Assembly (NCBI GenBank): GCA_963576565.1
Contig: OY755047.1
Location: 36,175,851 to 36,239,850 of the forward strand
Length of the DNA stretch: 64,000 nucleotides
Origin: Aspidapion aeneum
Taxonomy: Eukaryota > Arthropoda > Insecta > Coleoptera > Brentidae
Reading direction: 5' to 3'
Positions 1 through 13,300 of the stretch are shown piece by piece; position 1 is the first letter of the stretch, and every line of letters begins with the position of its first letter. The position numbers and the translations under genes were made by a program. Below the pieces are notes generated by a model. That model saw only the letters and a list, made by a program, of their open reading frames with translations, was not told where the DNA came from and made no database searches.

Positions 1-16
1 AATATTTTCCACATAT

Positions 17-1320
17 ACCGGGTGGGCCAAGCGCGGATCTGGGTTAAAATCTAGGGGGGGGTAATAGTCGACGAAATTTTTTTTGTAATATAATTTTTTT
101 TCTAGGGGGGGTAACTGTCTTGTTTTTCCTTTAATTATTAGGAAAAAGTGATTTTTTTCTACTAGGGGGGTAATTACCCCGTTACCCCCCCCCCCCCCCC
201 TCAAATCCGCGCTTGGGGTGGGCCAAAAAAAAACCGGACAATTTTTATTTCATTATAACTTTTGAACTATACCATAGATTTTAATGGGACAAACTCCACT
301 TGGCAGAGAATTAATCAGAGTTTTAAATAAATAAATTTTTTTGCCCGCCATTTCAAAACCCAAGATGGCGCCCGATATAAAATTGTACCCTTCAAAGATG
401 CTCGTTTATTATTGTGTTGCGAACATGTTTTAATAAATTTTTTTAATAACTATAACAGCAGTATTCTTGGCACGCACAACAAGGTATAAATCAGCAAAAT
501 CGGTTCGGTTGTTCTAAAAAAAAATAATTTTTGTTTTAACCATTGTTTTGAATATTATACGACTCCCTTGCCAAGCATGTCTGCATTTATTTCCTTATAA
601 ATTCATTATACAGAAGACATTTTCGGAAAATAAGAATAAGCACGCCATTGTGAAGAATCAAGTATGATTCTGTCCGACATCCTAAATTCTAAGATGGCGG
701 CAAATTTCGATTATAATCTTTAAAGAGCAATCAATTTTCAACATGATTTTTTTTATTTCACTAAAATTGGTTCAGCAATAACGAATTTATAAGGAAATGA
801 ATGCAGACAGGATTGGCAATGCAATCGTATAATGGGTAAAACAATGGCTGAAACAAAAATAGATTCTTTGAGACCCACCACACCGATTTTACTAATTTTC
901 ACCTCGTTGTGTGGGGGAAAAGTAGTTATTTTCTATAAATTAAAAAAAAAATAAAACATTCGGAAACAATCAATTCTCACCAGGTCGTCTTTTATTTCAA
1001 TAAAATCGGTTCAGTAGTAATAATTTTATAAGGAAATAAATGCAGACATGATTGGCAAGGCAATCGTATAATATGCAAAACAATGATTGAAACAAAAATA
1101 TTTTTTTAGAACCACTGAACCGATTTTGCTAATTTGTACCTTGTTGTGCGTGGCAAGAATGCAGCTTTTTTAATAATTTTAAAAAATAATTAAGAAATGT
1201 TTGCAACACGAGAATAAATGAGCATCTTTGAAGGGTACATTCAGTCAAAAACTCTAATTAATTCTCTGCCAAGTGCAGCTTGTTTCATTAAAATCGATTG
1301 TTTCTTTTGGCCCACCCGGT
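17..1320. mobile_element. Palindromic inverted-repeat element, copy 1
   Basis: It starts ACCGGGTGGGCC (17-28) and ends with the reverse complement GGCCCACCCGGT (1309-1320), with ATAT on both sides. The halves are largely inverted copies: for example TACCCTTCAAAGATG near 386 against CATCTTTGAAGGGTAC near 1223, and GCACAACAAGGTATAAATC near 473 against its inverse near 1135. No coding region is seen. A second copy is at 47104-48442. It is probably a non-autonomous DNA transposon; superfamily unknown. Confidence 0.6.
27..216. mobile_element. Small inverted-repeat element nested in the previous one
   Basis: The inverted repeat CCAAGCGCGGAT (27-38) pairs with ATCCGCGCTTGG (205-216). GGTGGG stands directly on each side (21-26 and 217-222), extendable to 8 bp as GGTGGGCC, which looks like a target duplication of the host element's terminus. 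Inside are three copies of a CTAGGGGGG(G)TAA motif with T-rich spacers and an 18-bp run of C. Confidence 0.55.
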
Positions 1321-1323
1321 ATA

Positions 1324-2363
1324 TTTCCTCCAAAACTGTTTTCGAAATACGCCACTGCATGACGACACCTTGCTAGCCCATTAGCACATTCCACGCTATA
1401 CTAGCCTTGAAAACAGTTTTTTTAGATATTATGACTATATATCTTAGAAACGAAAGCTTCTACGAAGTTTTTGATTATACCAAATACAACACAAATTATT
1501 GAGAATGTTTGTTCTACTACATTCTGAAAACCGCACTTTGATGCGATGCTCCGTTAAAAAGCGTATTTTCAATTCTTAAACTGTCAAAAAACTGTAATCA
1601 GCTCGTTACACTATCGAACACTTTTTTTCATAAAAATCTCATGAAAATTAGTTTAGCGGTTTAGGAGCTATCGTCTTACGGACAGACATACACACAGACA
1701 GACCTCATGACGATATTGCTAAGATAGGTCATAATACACCCAAATAACACATGTCGGCTTTATCTCAAAACACAAATTTTTCGTCGCGGGCCAGGAAGGT
1801 AAAAACTGCTGTATGGATCTTAATTATTTTTCTTCCACTTGAGGAAATTTGTTCAGTGGTACTTGAATAGATGATGTATAATAAATACTTATGTGATGTG
1901 GTAAAGATACCCTATTGACATACATTTTCTCAAAAACCTAAGATGTACCTTATTGTAGGAAAAAGTTCATCCTATTTTATCTTCTAACCTAAAAATTCCA
2001 TAGATATCGTTCCAAATTCAGATTTACTGGACATATTGACAATATCATATTATAAGTCTTGGAAGCAACATGTTTAAATGACGTTTCTATCCATTTTCAT
2101 CAACCGATGTAATAAAGAAAATCGTCAATATAGTCATAATATCTAAAACATTGACAACGGTGGCTGTGAATGTTTGCGGTGCATTTCTAAATCCAAAGGG
2201 CATTTAAGTATACTTAAATTGGCCAAACAGTATTCGTATTGCTGCTTTTTATTCCTTATATACTAATATTTTTCACTATTTCTTCCGTTATCCTTCTAAT
2301 TTTAATAGATGCGCCAATACCCCAGCGAAGAAGCAGTTATTTAGACAAAACTTTTAATTTTAG
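1324..2363 (+). other. Upstream intron sequence of the Fat-like gene
   Basis: I find no cadherin-like open segment here. A stretch near 1677-1735 (GACAGACATACACACAGACA) resembles the ends of degenerate repeats. The acceptor for the first exon in the window is TTTTAATTTTAG, ending at 2363. Confidence 0.5.
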
Positions 2364-5300
2364 TGATAAGAGCCACAGATGCCGACTCTGGTGGTAATGC
2401 CTTGCTTCATTTCGAAATCACTGAAATTTCTGCAAGAAGATATTTTACCATCGACTCAAATACGGGTGCTATTAGAACTCTAAGACTGCTAGACCACGAA
2501 ACAATGCCTAGGATCAGTTTCCATGTTCAGGTAAGTTCTATTAGTTAAGGTATGTTTACCAGTAATGCTCTCGCTTTCACCTCGGCGAGTTTAGAACTCT
2601 CCTTTTTATGTTCCTATTGCTTTCTGAATAAATTCTTATACCCTGACATAAAGTCTGCAAATGGATGTCTTTGAAAAGGTAAATTAACTCCTATGTTCCT
2701 AAATCTTTAATACCCTATATGTGGCTTTAGTTATTTTAGAACTCAGGTGATGGCGTGGCACGTCGTTGAAGACCGGTGTTGCATTTTCTTTCTTCCAATC
2801 CATTTGGTTGGCTGAATAGAGGTTGGGTTTTTATAAACAAAAAGTTTATTTTGTAATTAGGTATCAGATCTAGGCAAACCCAAACTAATATCAGACGCCA
2901 CTGCCAAAGTTGACATCATTGTCACAGATATTAATGACTGCCCACCTGTATTCACCCATTCAATTTACAATGTAACCATAACGCTGCCATCTTACAAAAA
3001 TGTCGCTGTTGTACAAGTCAACGCTACCGATCAAGACAGCTCGGAAACAGGGTAAGCAACCAACAGCCTCTCATAAAGTCAATATTTTTATTGGTTTTAA
3101 AAAAAGACACTGCGCAATAAATAATGTGCATAACAAATACTTTTAGGTATCTAAAATACGACATTATAGAAGGAAACAAAATGAAAACCTTCGCCATAAA
3201 TTCTAAAACAGGCCTAATTACCTTGCTAGATCCTGAAATTTTGAAGTCCTTTTACAAATTACACGTCAGAGTTTCCGATGGAAAATTTTCGAACGTTGCC
3301 AAAATTTTCGTAAAGGTAGAAGAATCGGAAAATTCAGGTGAGTCAATGTCAGTTATTTCACGACTAACTTTTGATAGTTATATATTTACATCTTTTCTAG
3401 AAATAAAGAAAACTAACAAGATATGATTTTATTTAAGGTTTGGTATTTCAAAAAGACTTCTATGAAGGCAACATAATCGAAAATTCGACCAAGATAAATA
3501 CAGTTTGCGTAGTCAATGTCTTAGGAACGGCTCTTAATGAACACTTGGAATTTAGAATTCTAAATCCAACAAATATGTTTACTATTGGACCTACTTCAGG
3601 TAAGCTAATTATAGAATGTTTTTTGAAAAAAATAGTTAATTTGTAATGGACAAAAAAAAGAAACCAAATCTCCATTTGCCAGTAAAATTAGCAAAGGGTA
3701 GATCAGTGGGGGTCATGGATATTTGGATACTGCGCATTGGGGGTATTTCTGCCTAGGTATTGCAATGTCCTTTAATACACAAAAGTGACAACCAAAAACA
3801 TTTTTAAGATTTAAATGTCACATATGTACAACGTCTAAAGCTTCTGTTTTGCTTAATTTAGGTGTCATCCGCACAACCGGAGTGAAATTTGACCGCGAAG
3901 TCCAAGACAAATACGAATTAATTATAGAAGCCCAAAGCAACTACCCGCCTCGCGAACGTCCTCGAATAGCTCACGTAATTGTAAACGTTACCATCCTTGA
4001 CATCAATGACAACTGCCCGATGTTTGTCAATCTGCCCTACTACGCAGTTGTTTCCGTTGATGATAAAAAAGGATCTGTCATAACGAAAGTGCATGCCATT
4101 GATTTGGACAGTAACGAAAATGGCGAAGTAAGGTAAGTTAAAAACACATAAACCTTCTCGCATCGCCCAATTGATCGTTATAGTAACTACCCCTGATATA
4201 AGTGGCAACTTACTGACACACGATAACGATGACAAAAAGGTTATATCAAAACTTTACTTGAAATGGTCCTAATTTTCAAATTTTTTAGGTATGAATTAAT
4301 TAAAGGACATGGAGAACTATTCAAAGTACAGCGGGAGTCAGGAGACATCGAATTAAAACAAAGCTTGGAGGGACATAACAGAGAATACGAGCTATTTATT
4401 GCTGCTTATGACAAAGGTATTGGGTCATTATTCTATAAGTCTATCAACAAACTTTTTTATTAACAAATCGGTTTCCGAAATAATACGCACAAAATGTTGT
4501 TAGATGCTTATCATAAGGCAATTTACGAAAGGTGCACTCTTTTTGGAACTTCATTATATATGTTAATTTTTTTAGGTATTCCACCTTGTCGAACTGACGT
4601 CATGGTCTACATAAAAGTGATTGACCGCTCTATGCCAGTTTTCAAAAAACAGTTCTACTCGGAAACCGTGCTGGAAAATGTCGAGTTACATTCGCCTTTG
4701 TCGATTAACATTGAGGCTGAATCTCCTCTCTCCCGAAAATTAATCTACAGCATTGTCAGAGGAAACGAACTGGAAGAATTTGCCTTGGACTTTAATACTG
4801 GTAAGTAAATAATTTCTAGTAATGTCCTCCGTAAAAACTTAAGAAAACAAACATAAATTCTACTATCAGATTCGAAGTTTTTCTTGGATGTTTAAGGCTT
4901 AAATTTTCAACAACGTAGAAACTCATCATAAAAAAAAACACATTTAGGGGTAATCTGGGTAAGCGGATGCCTTTTGATTTCTGTTCAATAATATTTAATA
5001 ATAAGGTTTAAGCTCTGTGCTTTTACTACAGCAATAAACGTTTGATATTTTGAGACGGTTTTCAATGTCGTGTAAATTACTGTTTTATTATCACGCATAA
5101 ATTTTCGATAATTGATCTGTATCATTTTAATTAAATGCCTTTTGGTCTGTATTAAATAATATTTTATAAAAAATCATAAATTCTGTAGTTGTGCTACAGG
5201 AATAACAGTTTTAAATACCCAGTCCATCATTGCTTTGATATTTTTCGTAAATGTTCGAGACCTAATCTATACATACCAATTCAAGGAAATGCCGTTTGAT

Positions 5301-7337
5301 CTTTGTTTACTTCAACAAAGCAGCTTACATTATGTAATTTAACTACATGAATAAGAGTTGAATTTTCACATCTATCCTAACATTTTAAAACTAGATTTTT
5401 ATCAATTCAAGGAAATGCCTTTTGGTCTCTGTGAAATGACGTTTAATAAAAATTCTTAGATACTGTGATTTTATAACAAAAATGAAAGTATATAATTTTT
5501 TAATCAATTCAACCAAACAAATTTTTATCATGGAAAATGAAAATTAGATTTTAGGGGCAAAATAGATTTTTTTAAAAATCTATATCAATTTCTGTAATTT
5601 GATATATTTATTTAAAGTATAAAGTCCAAAGGAATTTCAAGATCTTGTTAATCCTGTTGCCTAATTACAAAATTTATCGAACGGTTATGTTTTTGACTTT
5701 TAACATAATATAACGCCTGCTACATTTGATATGTGTAAATGTCCTACTACATTGGTACCTACTTTTATTATTATTATAGTAGTACCTTCTTCTGGTAATG
5801 AGGTGATACACGAAAGCCTGACAGAATTTTTGCACTACCTAAAAACTAGCGAAGATAGTCAGCAAGGTATATTAACTCGGTGTGATATGTGTTTGAGTTC
5901 TTTTTAATTTCTGTAGCACACTTTTATAGGTTAAAATTCCTTGAATGGATCAATAGACAGATTTTTCTTTCATTTTAAATATCAATTTGTTTCTTTTTCT
6001 GTTTTTGGTCCTTTCTATCAAATTTTAACCTAATAAAATATATTTACACACTTAAATAACATGAATCACAAACCACTGTTACAAAAATGGAAGTTTGTTA
6101 TTATTAATTTATTTGACGTTGACCTAATAGTGTGGTGTTGGTTTTTTAACTATATAATCAACTTAACCAAATGGAGTTTATTAAATTCTTAACAGACTTA
6201 GGTACAAAAGTACATGTTTTTTGTGCTTTTTATTAAAATTTTTGATTAATGTAATATTATTAACATTATTTTACTTACTTTTACTTACAGCACCGGATAG
6301 TAACAATGGTCCTTGTAAGTATTATCGCTTAAAACATTTTCTAATTGGCTTTTTTGGCTTTTGATTAACATATATATGTAGTTTAGACCCAAATTCAATG
6401 CATGTTTCAACACACAAAAAAGGCACACCAAAATGAAATCAAAAGTGATTGCCCATCCTGTATAAAGACCATTAGCCTTTCACAAAACTGTGATTTCTAA
6501 AAATATAAAAGCTACTTTTTGTAAAATATTGCTTCAAACCTATTTTTTCAAATTACTTATTTATTATAGTTTGTAATCTTTTCTCTCAACTATTCACGAT
6601 TTTGCTTATAAAAGTGTGTTTAAATGGGATGTTTAGAGAAGATAAGATTTTGATGTATTTATAAAAATACCTAGTCTCATTTACTAACTTAATTTTTTTA
6701 TAATTTTGCAAAAAAAAATACAATTTTAGAAATCATAGTTCTAGTGCATCTTAAGTAGGTGTTAGTAGTTTGTCTGTCATTTACATTATTTTGTACAAAA
6801 AAACCCATATTTCTTCTTGTCCTTTAGATTTTATCCATAGACTATTTTGTTTAAAAACCTGATTTATTTAGATCAAACTACCTGGCACTGATGTAGAATG
6901 GTACAAAGTATTAAAACTTGCTGTGAAGAAAAGCGATATACTTATCCTCTTTGTAACCCACCCGACCGAAAACTTTAATCGAAATGTCTCAAATCTCATT
7001 TTTTTAAGGTATTTCTGACCATACCATACATCACAATTTTCGAAATAATTTTAATTTACATTTAAAAAACATATTTGCACCGTTTGCTTGGCATACTCAA
7101 TTACTTAAAAATAAATAGTCTTTTCATTGTTTTTATTTTTAGGCGTTATCTCAGTCGTGGACGAACTGGACTACGAAAAGAACCCTACATACGAACTACT
7201 GATCAGAGCAACTGATTCAGTTTCGGGAGCATATGCCGAAGTCCCAGTCTCCATTGTAGTTCAAGATGTCAATGATTGTCCCCCTGAATTTACGCAAGAA
7301 AACTATAATGTGTCAATTTCTGAGGCTGCACAATTTG
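2364..7337 (+). CDS. kug: Fat-like cadherin exons, block 1 (8 exons)
   Basis: Exons by frame and splice sites: 2364-2530, 2861-3051, 3147-3337, 3438-3599, 3862-4132, 4289-4416, 4576-4800 and 7143-7337. They encode about four cadherin repeats. Calcium-linker motifs seen are DINDCPPVF (exon 2), DINDNCPMF (exon 5) and DVNDCPPEF (exon 8). The linker in exon 7 reads VIDRSMPVF and lacks the NDN residues. Loop motifs [27 protein letters not shown] and DELDYEKN are typical. Exon 7 ends inside the xFNTG loop (phase 1) and joins directly to [12 protein letters not shown] of exon 8, so the constitutive product does not need the two small candidate exons in the 2.3-kb intron between them. The exons at 2364 and 7143 have no ATG: they are internal exons. 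Confidence 0.87.
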
Positions 7338-10300
7338 GTATGTTCTAAAAAACTTATTTTAAATAAGTAGGTAATAGAAATACGAAAAGAAATTATGAAA
7401 ATATAAAAAGTAAATCTAAGTTCTGGGGTATTAACAGCAATACTCTCTACTCCAATCAAAACTACATATTTTTTTAGACTAGGACTTTTTCATGCATCGC
7501 CCAGTTTTTTGTCAAGTTTTTGCGAAGAAAAATAGTGTACTATTCCCTTCGATAGCTGTAGTACTCCATAGGCCTTATATTTGTAAAAGTTTAAATTTTA
7601 GAGTAGTAGAAAGAAACGACAATTGGGATGACTTACCCCACTTATTCTTCTTTCTTGATCCTGGAGGTACCTCCTTGCAGCTGTGGGCAACACCTTTTCA
7701 CTCAAAGTTTATAGTCTAAGGGGTTTAGAGTTTATAGCAATAGAGATATAATTAACACAATTTTAAATATTAACAGCGTAGGTAAATAAGAGTTTATTTC
7801 GAGATTTATTCTAATAGCGAGTTTTTAATACTAAAATCCGTTTAAAATGTGTCTGGGCACATGTCTCCTTTTTGCAGCAAAAAATATCATCCCAATTGAA
7901 AAAACGCGATAAGTAAATATAAAAGCAAAGTAGACAAAATAAAAATAAGTTTAAATCTTCTTATAACCAGAGTATAGATAATAAATACCCAAAAATAATT
8001 AAAACTAAAAGTAATTAGCGGTAACGCTACATTTTCCCCCCACCTTTAAAAGTATACAACTTTTAAACAGAACTATCAATAGAGTCCGGTAAAGGACATA
8101 GTTTTACTACCGGTCGCTTAATTACACCATTGGTAGTACGCACTGACAGTACTCTAGTTGTGCCGTCCTTACCAGGAAAAATATTTTCTATGCGCCCCAA
8201 ATGCCATTTAGTTGGAGGCGCAAGGGGGCTGTTAATTATTACAAGAGTACCAGGTTAAATGGGAGTACCGGGCAAATGCCATTTTGCACGTTGCATTAAT
8301 GTCTGAAGGTATTCATTCCTCCATCTATACCAAAAGTCTTGATGGAGTCTTTGAATTAACTGCCATCGAGTTAAACGATTCATTTTTAAATGAGTTAAAT
8401 CAAAGTCTGGCAACGCTGTCAACGGTTCAAGGGTTAAAAAATGCCCTGGGGGTTAAAACGGACAAGTCGTTAGGGTCACTTGATACCGAGACAAGGGGAC
8501 GTGAATTTAAAAGAGCTTCTATCTGCACTAAACAAGTATACATCTCTTCATACGTTAAATTCTGGTCACCTACAACACGACTTAAATGGGTTTTTACGGA
8601 CTTAATGCCGGCCTCCCATAAACCTCCCATGTGCGGGGCTGCGGGGGGATTAAAATGCCACTCTAATTTTTCAACTTCGGCAGCTTTAGCAAACATATCC
8701 GCGATTTGTTTCGCTGCGCCCTTAAAATTACTGCCACAATCACTAGTTAATTTTACCACTCTTCCGCGTCGTGCTATAAAACGCCGAAGTGCTGCCAAAA
8801 AGGCCTCCGAGGAGAGATCCGAAGCTAACTCTAAGTGGATAGCGCGAGTGGAGAAACATACAAATAAAACGATATAAGCCTTATATGTCTTAGCGCCGCG
8901 ACTTTTACTTTTTACTTAATTACCATGGGAATTAAAAAAGGGCCTCCTTTTGAGCACTTAGAGCCTCTGCAATAGAGTTGAAACCTGCTGCGCCATCGTC
9001 GACAAAAAATTGAGTTTCTAAGATATTTGCAGCAACAGGGTATTGGTCTCGATAATCTTGAGCTAATTGTAATAAAGTACGAATTGCATGGAAAGGTGAT
9101 GACGTAACACCAAAAGTGCAAGTTAAGAGCCTATACTCTTTTAGAGGTTCCGAATTAGAAAAACGCCAAAATATACGTTGGTAGTCAATATGCTCGCGAT
9201 ATAAAAGAATTTGGTTAAACATCATTTTTATATCGCACGAAAAAACTACGAGGGGCAGTCTAAAATTAAGTAAAATTGCACAAATATCGCGCTGCAATTT
9301 TGGACCAGGTAAAAGCATGTCATTAAGACTGGGGTGTCTAAAAACGTGACTTGCGGCGTTAAAAACAACCCTTAATTTTGTGGTAGCACTTTCTGGTTTG
9401 AGTACACAATGGTGTGGGAGATAAAAAGAATTTTCTAAATTTTTAAATGGTTCAAGAATTTCTTCCATTATATTATTCTGCAAATAATTGCGCATAAATT
9501 CGCAATATTTTTCGTAGATTTCGGGGTTGCGTAATAATTTATTTTCGAGGGAGTAAAAACGTTTCATTGCTAGAGTGCGAGTATCTCCAAAAGTGGGAGC
9601 GGGTTCACGAAATGGCAGACTAACAATATAGCGGCCGTCGTTATTTCTAGAGAGTGGTTTGCAATATATTTCTTCTGCGAGTTTATCATCAGGGGTTAAA
9701 ATGGGTGCTGAGGGTGGTTCCCCAATCTGCCAGAACCGTTTTAAATTCTTATCGAGTTCAGATTCAAAACTAGAGCATAAAAAGGAGTTAATTTTACATT
9801 GAGAGGGGTTGCTAACTTTCCCTGTAATTACATAACCAAACGTGGTTAAAATAGCAGAAAGTTCGTTAGAGTGGGCACCAGAGATTTAATGCCATTGTAA
9901 TACCAGGGGAAAAATATCTGCGCCTAATAACATATCAATCGGCCCCGGCATATTATAATGAGGGTCGGCGAGCGGTAAATTAGAAATATGCTTCCACGAG
10001 GTTTCTACAAAGCGAGTAGAGGGGAGTTTATTGCAAATTTGAGGTAAAACAACGGCATTTATAGTATAGAGGGGGTTTTGTTCATTATGTATGTTGCAAA
10101 CCACCATTTTTGAGGCATGAGAGTTCATTAATCCCAATCCGCTAATATTCATATTTAAATTATTAGAGGGTAAATTTAATTTTTTAGCAAAGTTTTCGGT
10201 TATCGCCGTGATCTCACTCCCGCCATCCAGAACCGCGCGTATTTCGTGATAATAACCTTGAGAGTCGCGAATTTCACAAATAATAGTAGATAGCAAAACA

Positions 10301-13300
10301 CCGGTCAACGTAGAGGAGGTAGTATTGAGAGCTGCTAGGATTTGGATATTGACTGTTCACGCTTTGACTATAATTAGCATTTTGAGGTCCGCTTTGAGGG
10401 GAGCTATTTCGTGCGTTTTGAGTTTGAGGAGAGTTATTTTGTGCGTTTTGAGTTTGAGGAGAGTTATTTCGGTAGTTCTGAGGCGCGTTGTTATAGTTAT
10501 TTGTATTTTGAGGTTGAGTTTGAGGGCGAAAATCATTTTGAGGGAAGTGGAGTAAAGTATGATGGCTTCTCCCGCATCTTAAACACAAAATACTGGAGTT
10601 ACAGCCCTCCTTGGAGTGCTTTAATCCTAAACAATTAACGCACCAGCGATTAGCTTTTACCATATTAAAACGCTCTTGAGGGGTTTTTTCTAAAAACAAA
10701 GGACAGCGGTAAATCGAATGACCTTGAGCTTGACAAATGGCGCATGTATTATTTGAGGAAACATTATTATTTGAGGGTGAATTATTATTTGTAAATAATG
10801 AGTAATGTCTTGGTCTTAAATTATATGTTCTGGTCTCAAACGTCTTGGACCTTGTATTTGGAGTTTTTAAGTTTGAGTGAGAGGATGACTGCAACTTAAT
10901 TTCTGTATTGAAATCAACGGTTTCAAGTGCGTTACATTTTTTATATAAAAAACTTTGAAGTTCAGAAAATTTAGGGATTTTTTTAGAGTTGTGATGTAAT
11001 TCAAATCGAGTCACTGTATCCTGGTCTAAACAATGCAATAATTTTTTACATAAAATAAAGTTCCATCCAGAGGTGTCTATTTTTAAATTGCTTAAAGCCG
11101 AAACATTTTCGGTAAATGTGTTTAAAAGTGCGCGCAAATTTTGGGAGTTTGCGGAGGATATCCTTTTGGCATTTTCAATTTCTTGCCAATGACAACTAGC
11201 TATCAAGCGTATGTTATCGTAACGCTCCATAAGTGCCTCATAAGCAACCTCGTAATTAGCACCAGTCACAGGGGTGCATTTAACGATGGAAAGGGGTTCA
11301 CTTTCTAAGGAACTTATTAATAAATTATATTTTTCAATATCAGCAATATTGGGGTTATTATGAACAATGACGTCATACATGTCAATAAAACTTTTCCATT
11401 GTTTTAAATCGCCCGAGTAGGTAGGAATTCTAACCTTAGGGTATTCGGCATTTGTGTGCAAAGTTGGCTGATTTATCTGGGTAGGAGCCTTAGGTTTAAA
11501 AAGAGATTCATTAATTTCTAAAATCTTATAATATTTATCGCAAAAACCTTTTTCCATATCCATTAGGCTTTTTAGGTGATCATCGGCCTCTTCTTTCATT
11601 GAGAAACATTGCAAAAGAAAAGCGTGTTGTTTTTGAAAATCTTTATAAATCCCTTCGAGATGGCGCATGAGGATTTCAAAATTTGGGCGTACAAAAGGGT
11701 CCTCCACCGAGTCATTTGCGATATTGTATAAATCATTTATTTTGGCCTCTAATTGTTGGCACAAAATATTAGCTTGTTTTATTTTAGCTTCGGTCGACAT
11801 TTTTTCTAGAGAAGTTTAACAAAATAATGTTTAAACCTTTCAGTATAGAGGAAAAAGCAATACCAAATTTATCCAAGTTTTTTTTTATTACAAAAAACTG
11901 GCAAAATATATTTTTGAGAGAGAGACGTTTGCATGTAACAAGAGAGAAACTATTCTGCCTGACGGCTGCAATGGAAATTAAGCGACCTTGTACATACACT
12001 TTTTTACATTAAAAAAAACCTTTATACTTTATTATAAGATAATTGAAACTTTCCACAAAACCGATACGAACTGGTATAAATCCGGCTCGTAATGGGCCAT
12101 AAAATATACTATTCCCTTCGATAGCTGTAGTACTCCATAGGCCTTATATTTGTAAAAGTTTAAATTTTAGAGTAGTAGAAAGAAACGACAATTGGGATGA
12201 CTTACCCCACTTATTCTTCTTTCTTGATCCTGGAGGTACTCCCTTGCAGCTGTGGGCGACACCTTTTCACTCAAAGTTTATAGTCTAAGGGGTTTAGAGT
12301 TTATAGCAATAGAGATATAATTAACACAATTTTAAATATTAACAGCGTAGGTAAATAAGAGTTTATTTCGAGATTTATTCTAATAGCGAGTTTTTAATAC
12401 TAAAATCCGTTTAAAATGTGTCTGGGCACATGTCTCCTTTTTGCAGCAAAAAATATCATCACAATTGAAAAAACACGATAAGTAAATATAAAAGCAAAGT
12501 AGACAAAATAAAAATAAGTTTCAATCTTCTTATAACCAGAGTATAGATAATAAATACCCAAAAATAATTAAAACTAAAAGTAATTAGCGGTAACGCTACA
12601 AATAGCTTTTCAGACATAACAATACAATAATGTATAAAGTGGGACTCAAAACCACAAGCTCGCAAGACGTCGTGATCCAGACAGTCCGGTCAAATATATG
12701 CTGCCAGCATAGCAGCGATACATCTTAAGCAGGGGGTTACTACATAAGCGGAAACGGGCTCACACAAGTCAAAACTACATATAGAACCACATAAGAGTAT
12801 TCAAGAAAGCATTGAACACAAGATAACAAAGAACCTATAAGAGAATTCAACAAAAAACACAAGATAACAAAGGACCTCCGAATTGACCAAATGAGAGGAT
12901 ACAAAAAAGCAAATTCAACAATAACAATAACGATATCTGAGTGAACTAATGAATAGTGTAAATATGCAAATGACAAAAAACGTTATAAACTTATTAATAA
13001 ATCTATACAAGGTGCCCCAGAACTAATGTTTTAGTGTAAAACTGTAAATATTTAGATGCCTTAGTACAGCTTCCCTTGGTCGATTTTTGAATAAAACTTT
13101 GGGATTGGATTTTTTTGAGGAAAATAATTTGACTTTGTTGATAACTACGATATAAATTATCCAGAATGCCCTCTGTGTCACTACCAGTACATGAAAATAA
13201 GCAAAACTTGTTGGGGGCCTTAGTTCACTACTTTTGTTAAAAACGCAAAAAATGATATAACCTAGGGCTAGGACACCCTAAAAATTTTAGAGACTAAATT

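Larger units (their letters stand above)
4801..7142 (+). other. Intron with degenerate tandem repeats
   Basis: This 2.3-kb AT-rich intron lies between cadherin exons. From about 4968 to 5490 it holds about four diverged copies of a 125-165-bp unit, each starting near ATGCCTTTTGRTCT and containing a CTACAGGAATAA-like block. Two short open segments with good splice signals (5780-5866 and 6291-6314) are listed separately. I recognise nothing in the rest. Confidence 0.6.
7537..12600 (-). mobile_element. BEL/Pao LTR retrotransposon, internally deleted
   Basis: Two near-identical LTRs (7537-8031 and 12105-12600) flank about 4.1 kb of internal sequence coding on the minus strand, and the exact 5-bp duplication AATAG (7532-7536 and 12601-12605) brackets the whole. 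Gag, protease, RT and the C-terminal half of integrase are recognisable and of BEL/Pao type. RNase H and the N-terminal part of integrase are missing. The close similarity of the LTRs implies a recent insertion. It sits in a cadherin intron in antisense orientation. Confidence 0.9.

Noticed and set aside
8284..8877. Plus-strand open frame over the BEL element
   Set aside because: It is the shadow of the minus-strand integrase fragment, which carries the conserved residues.
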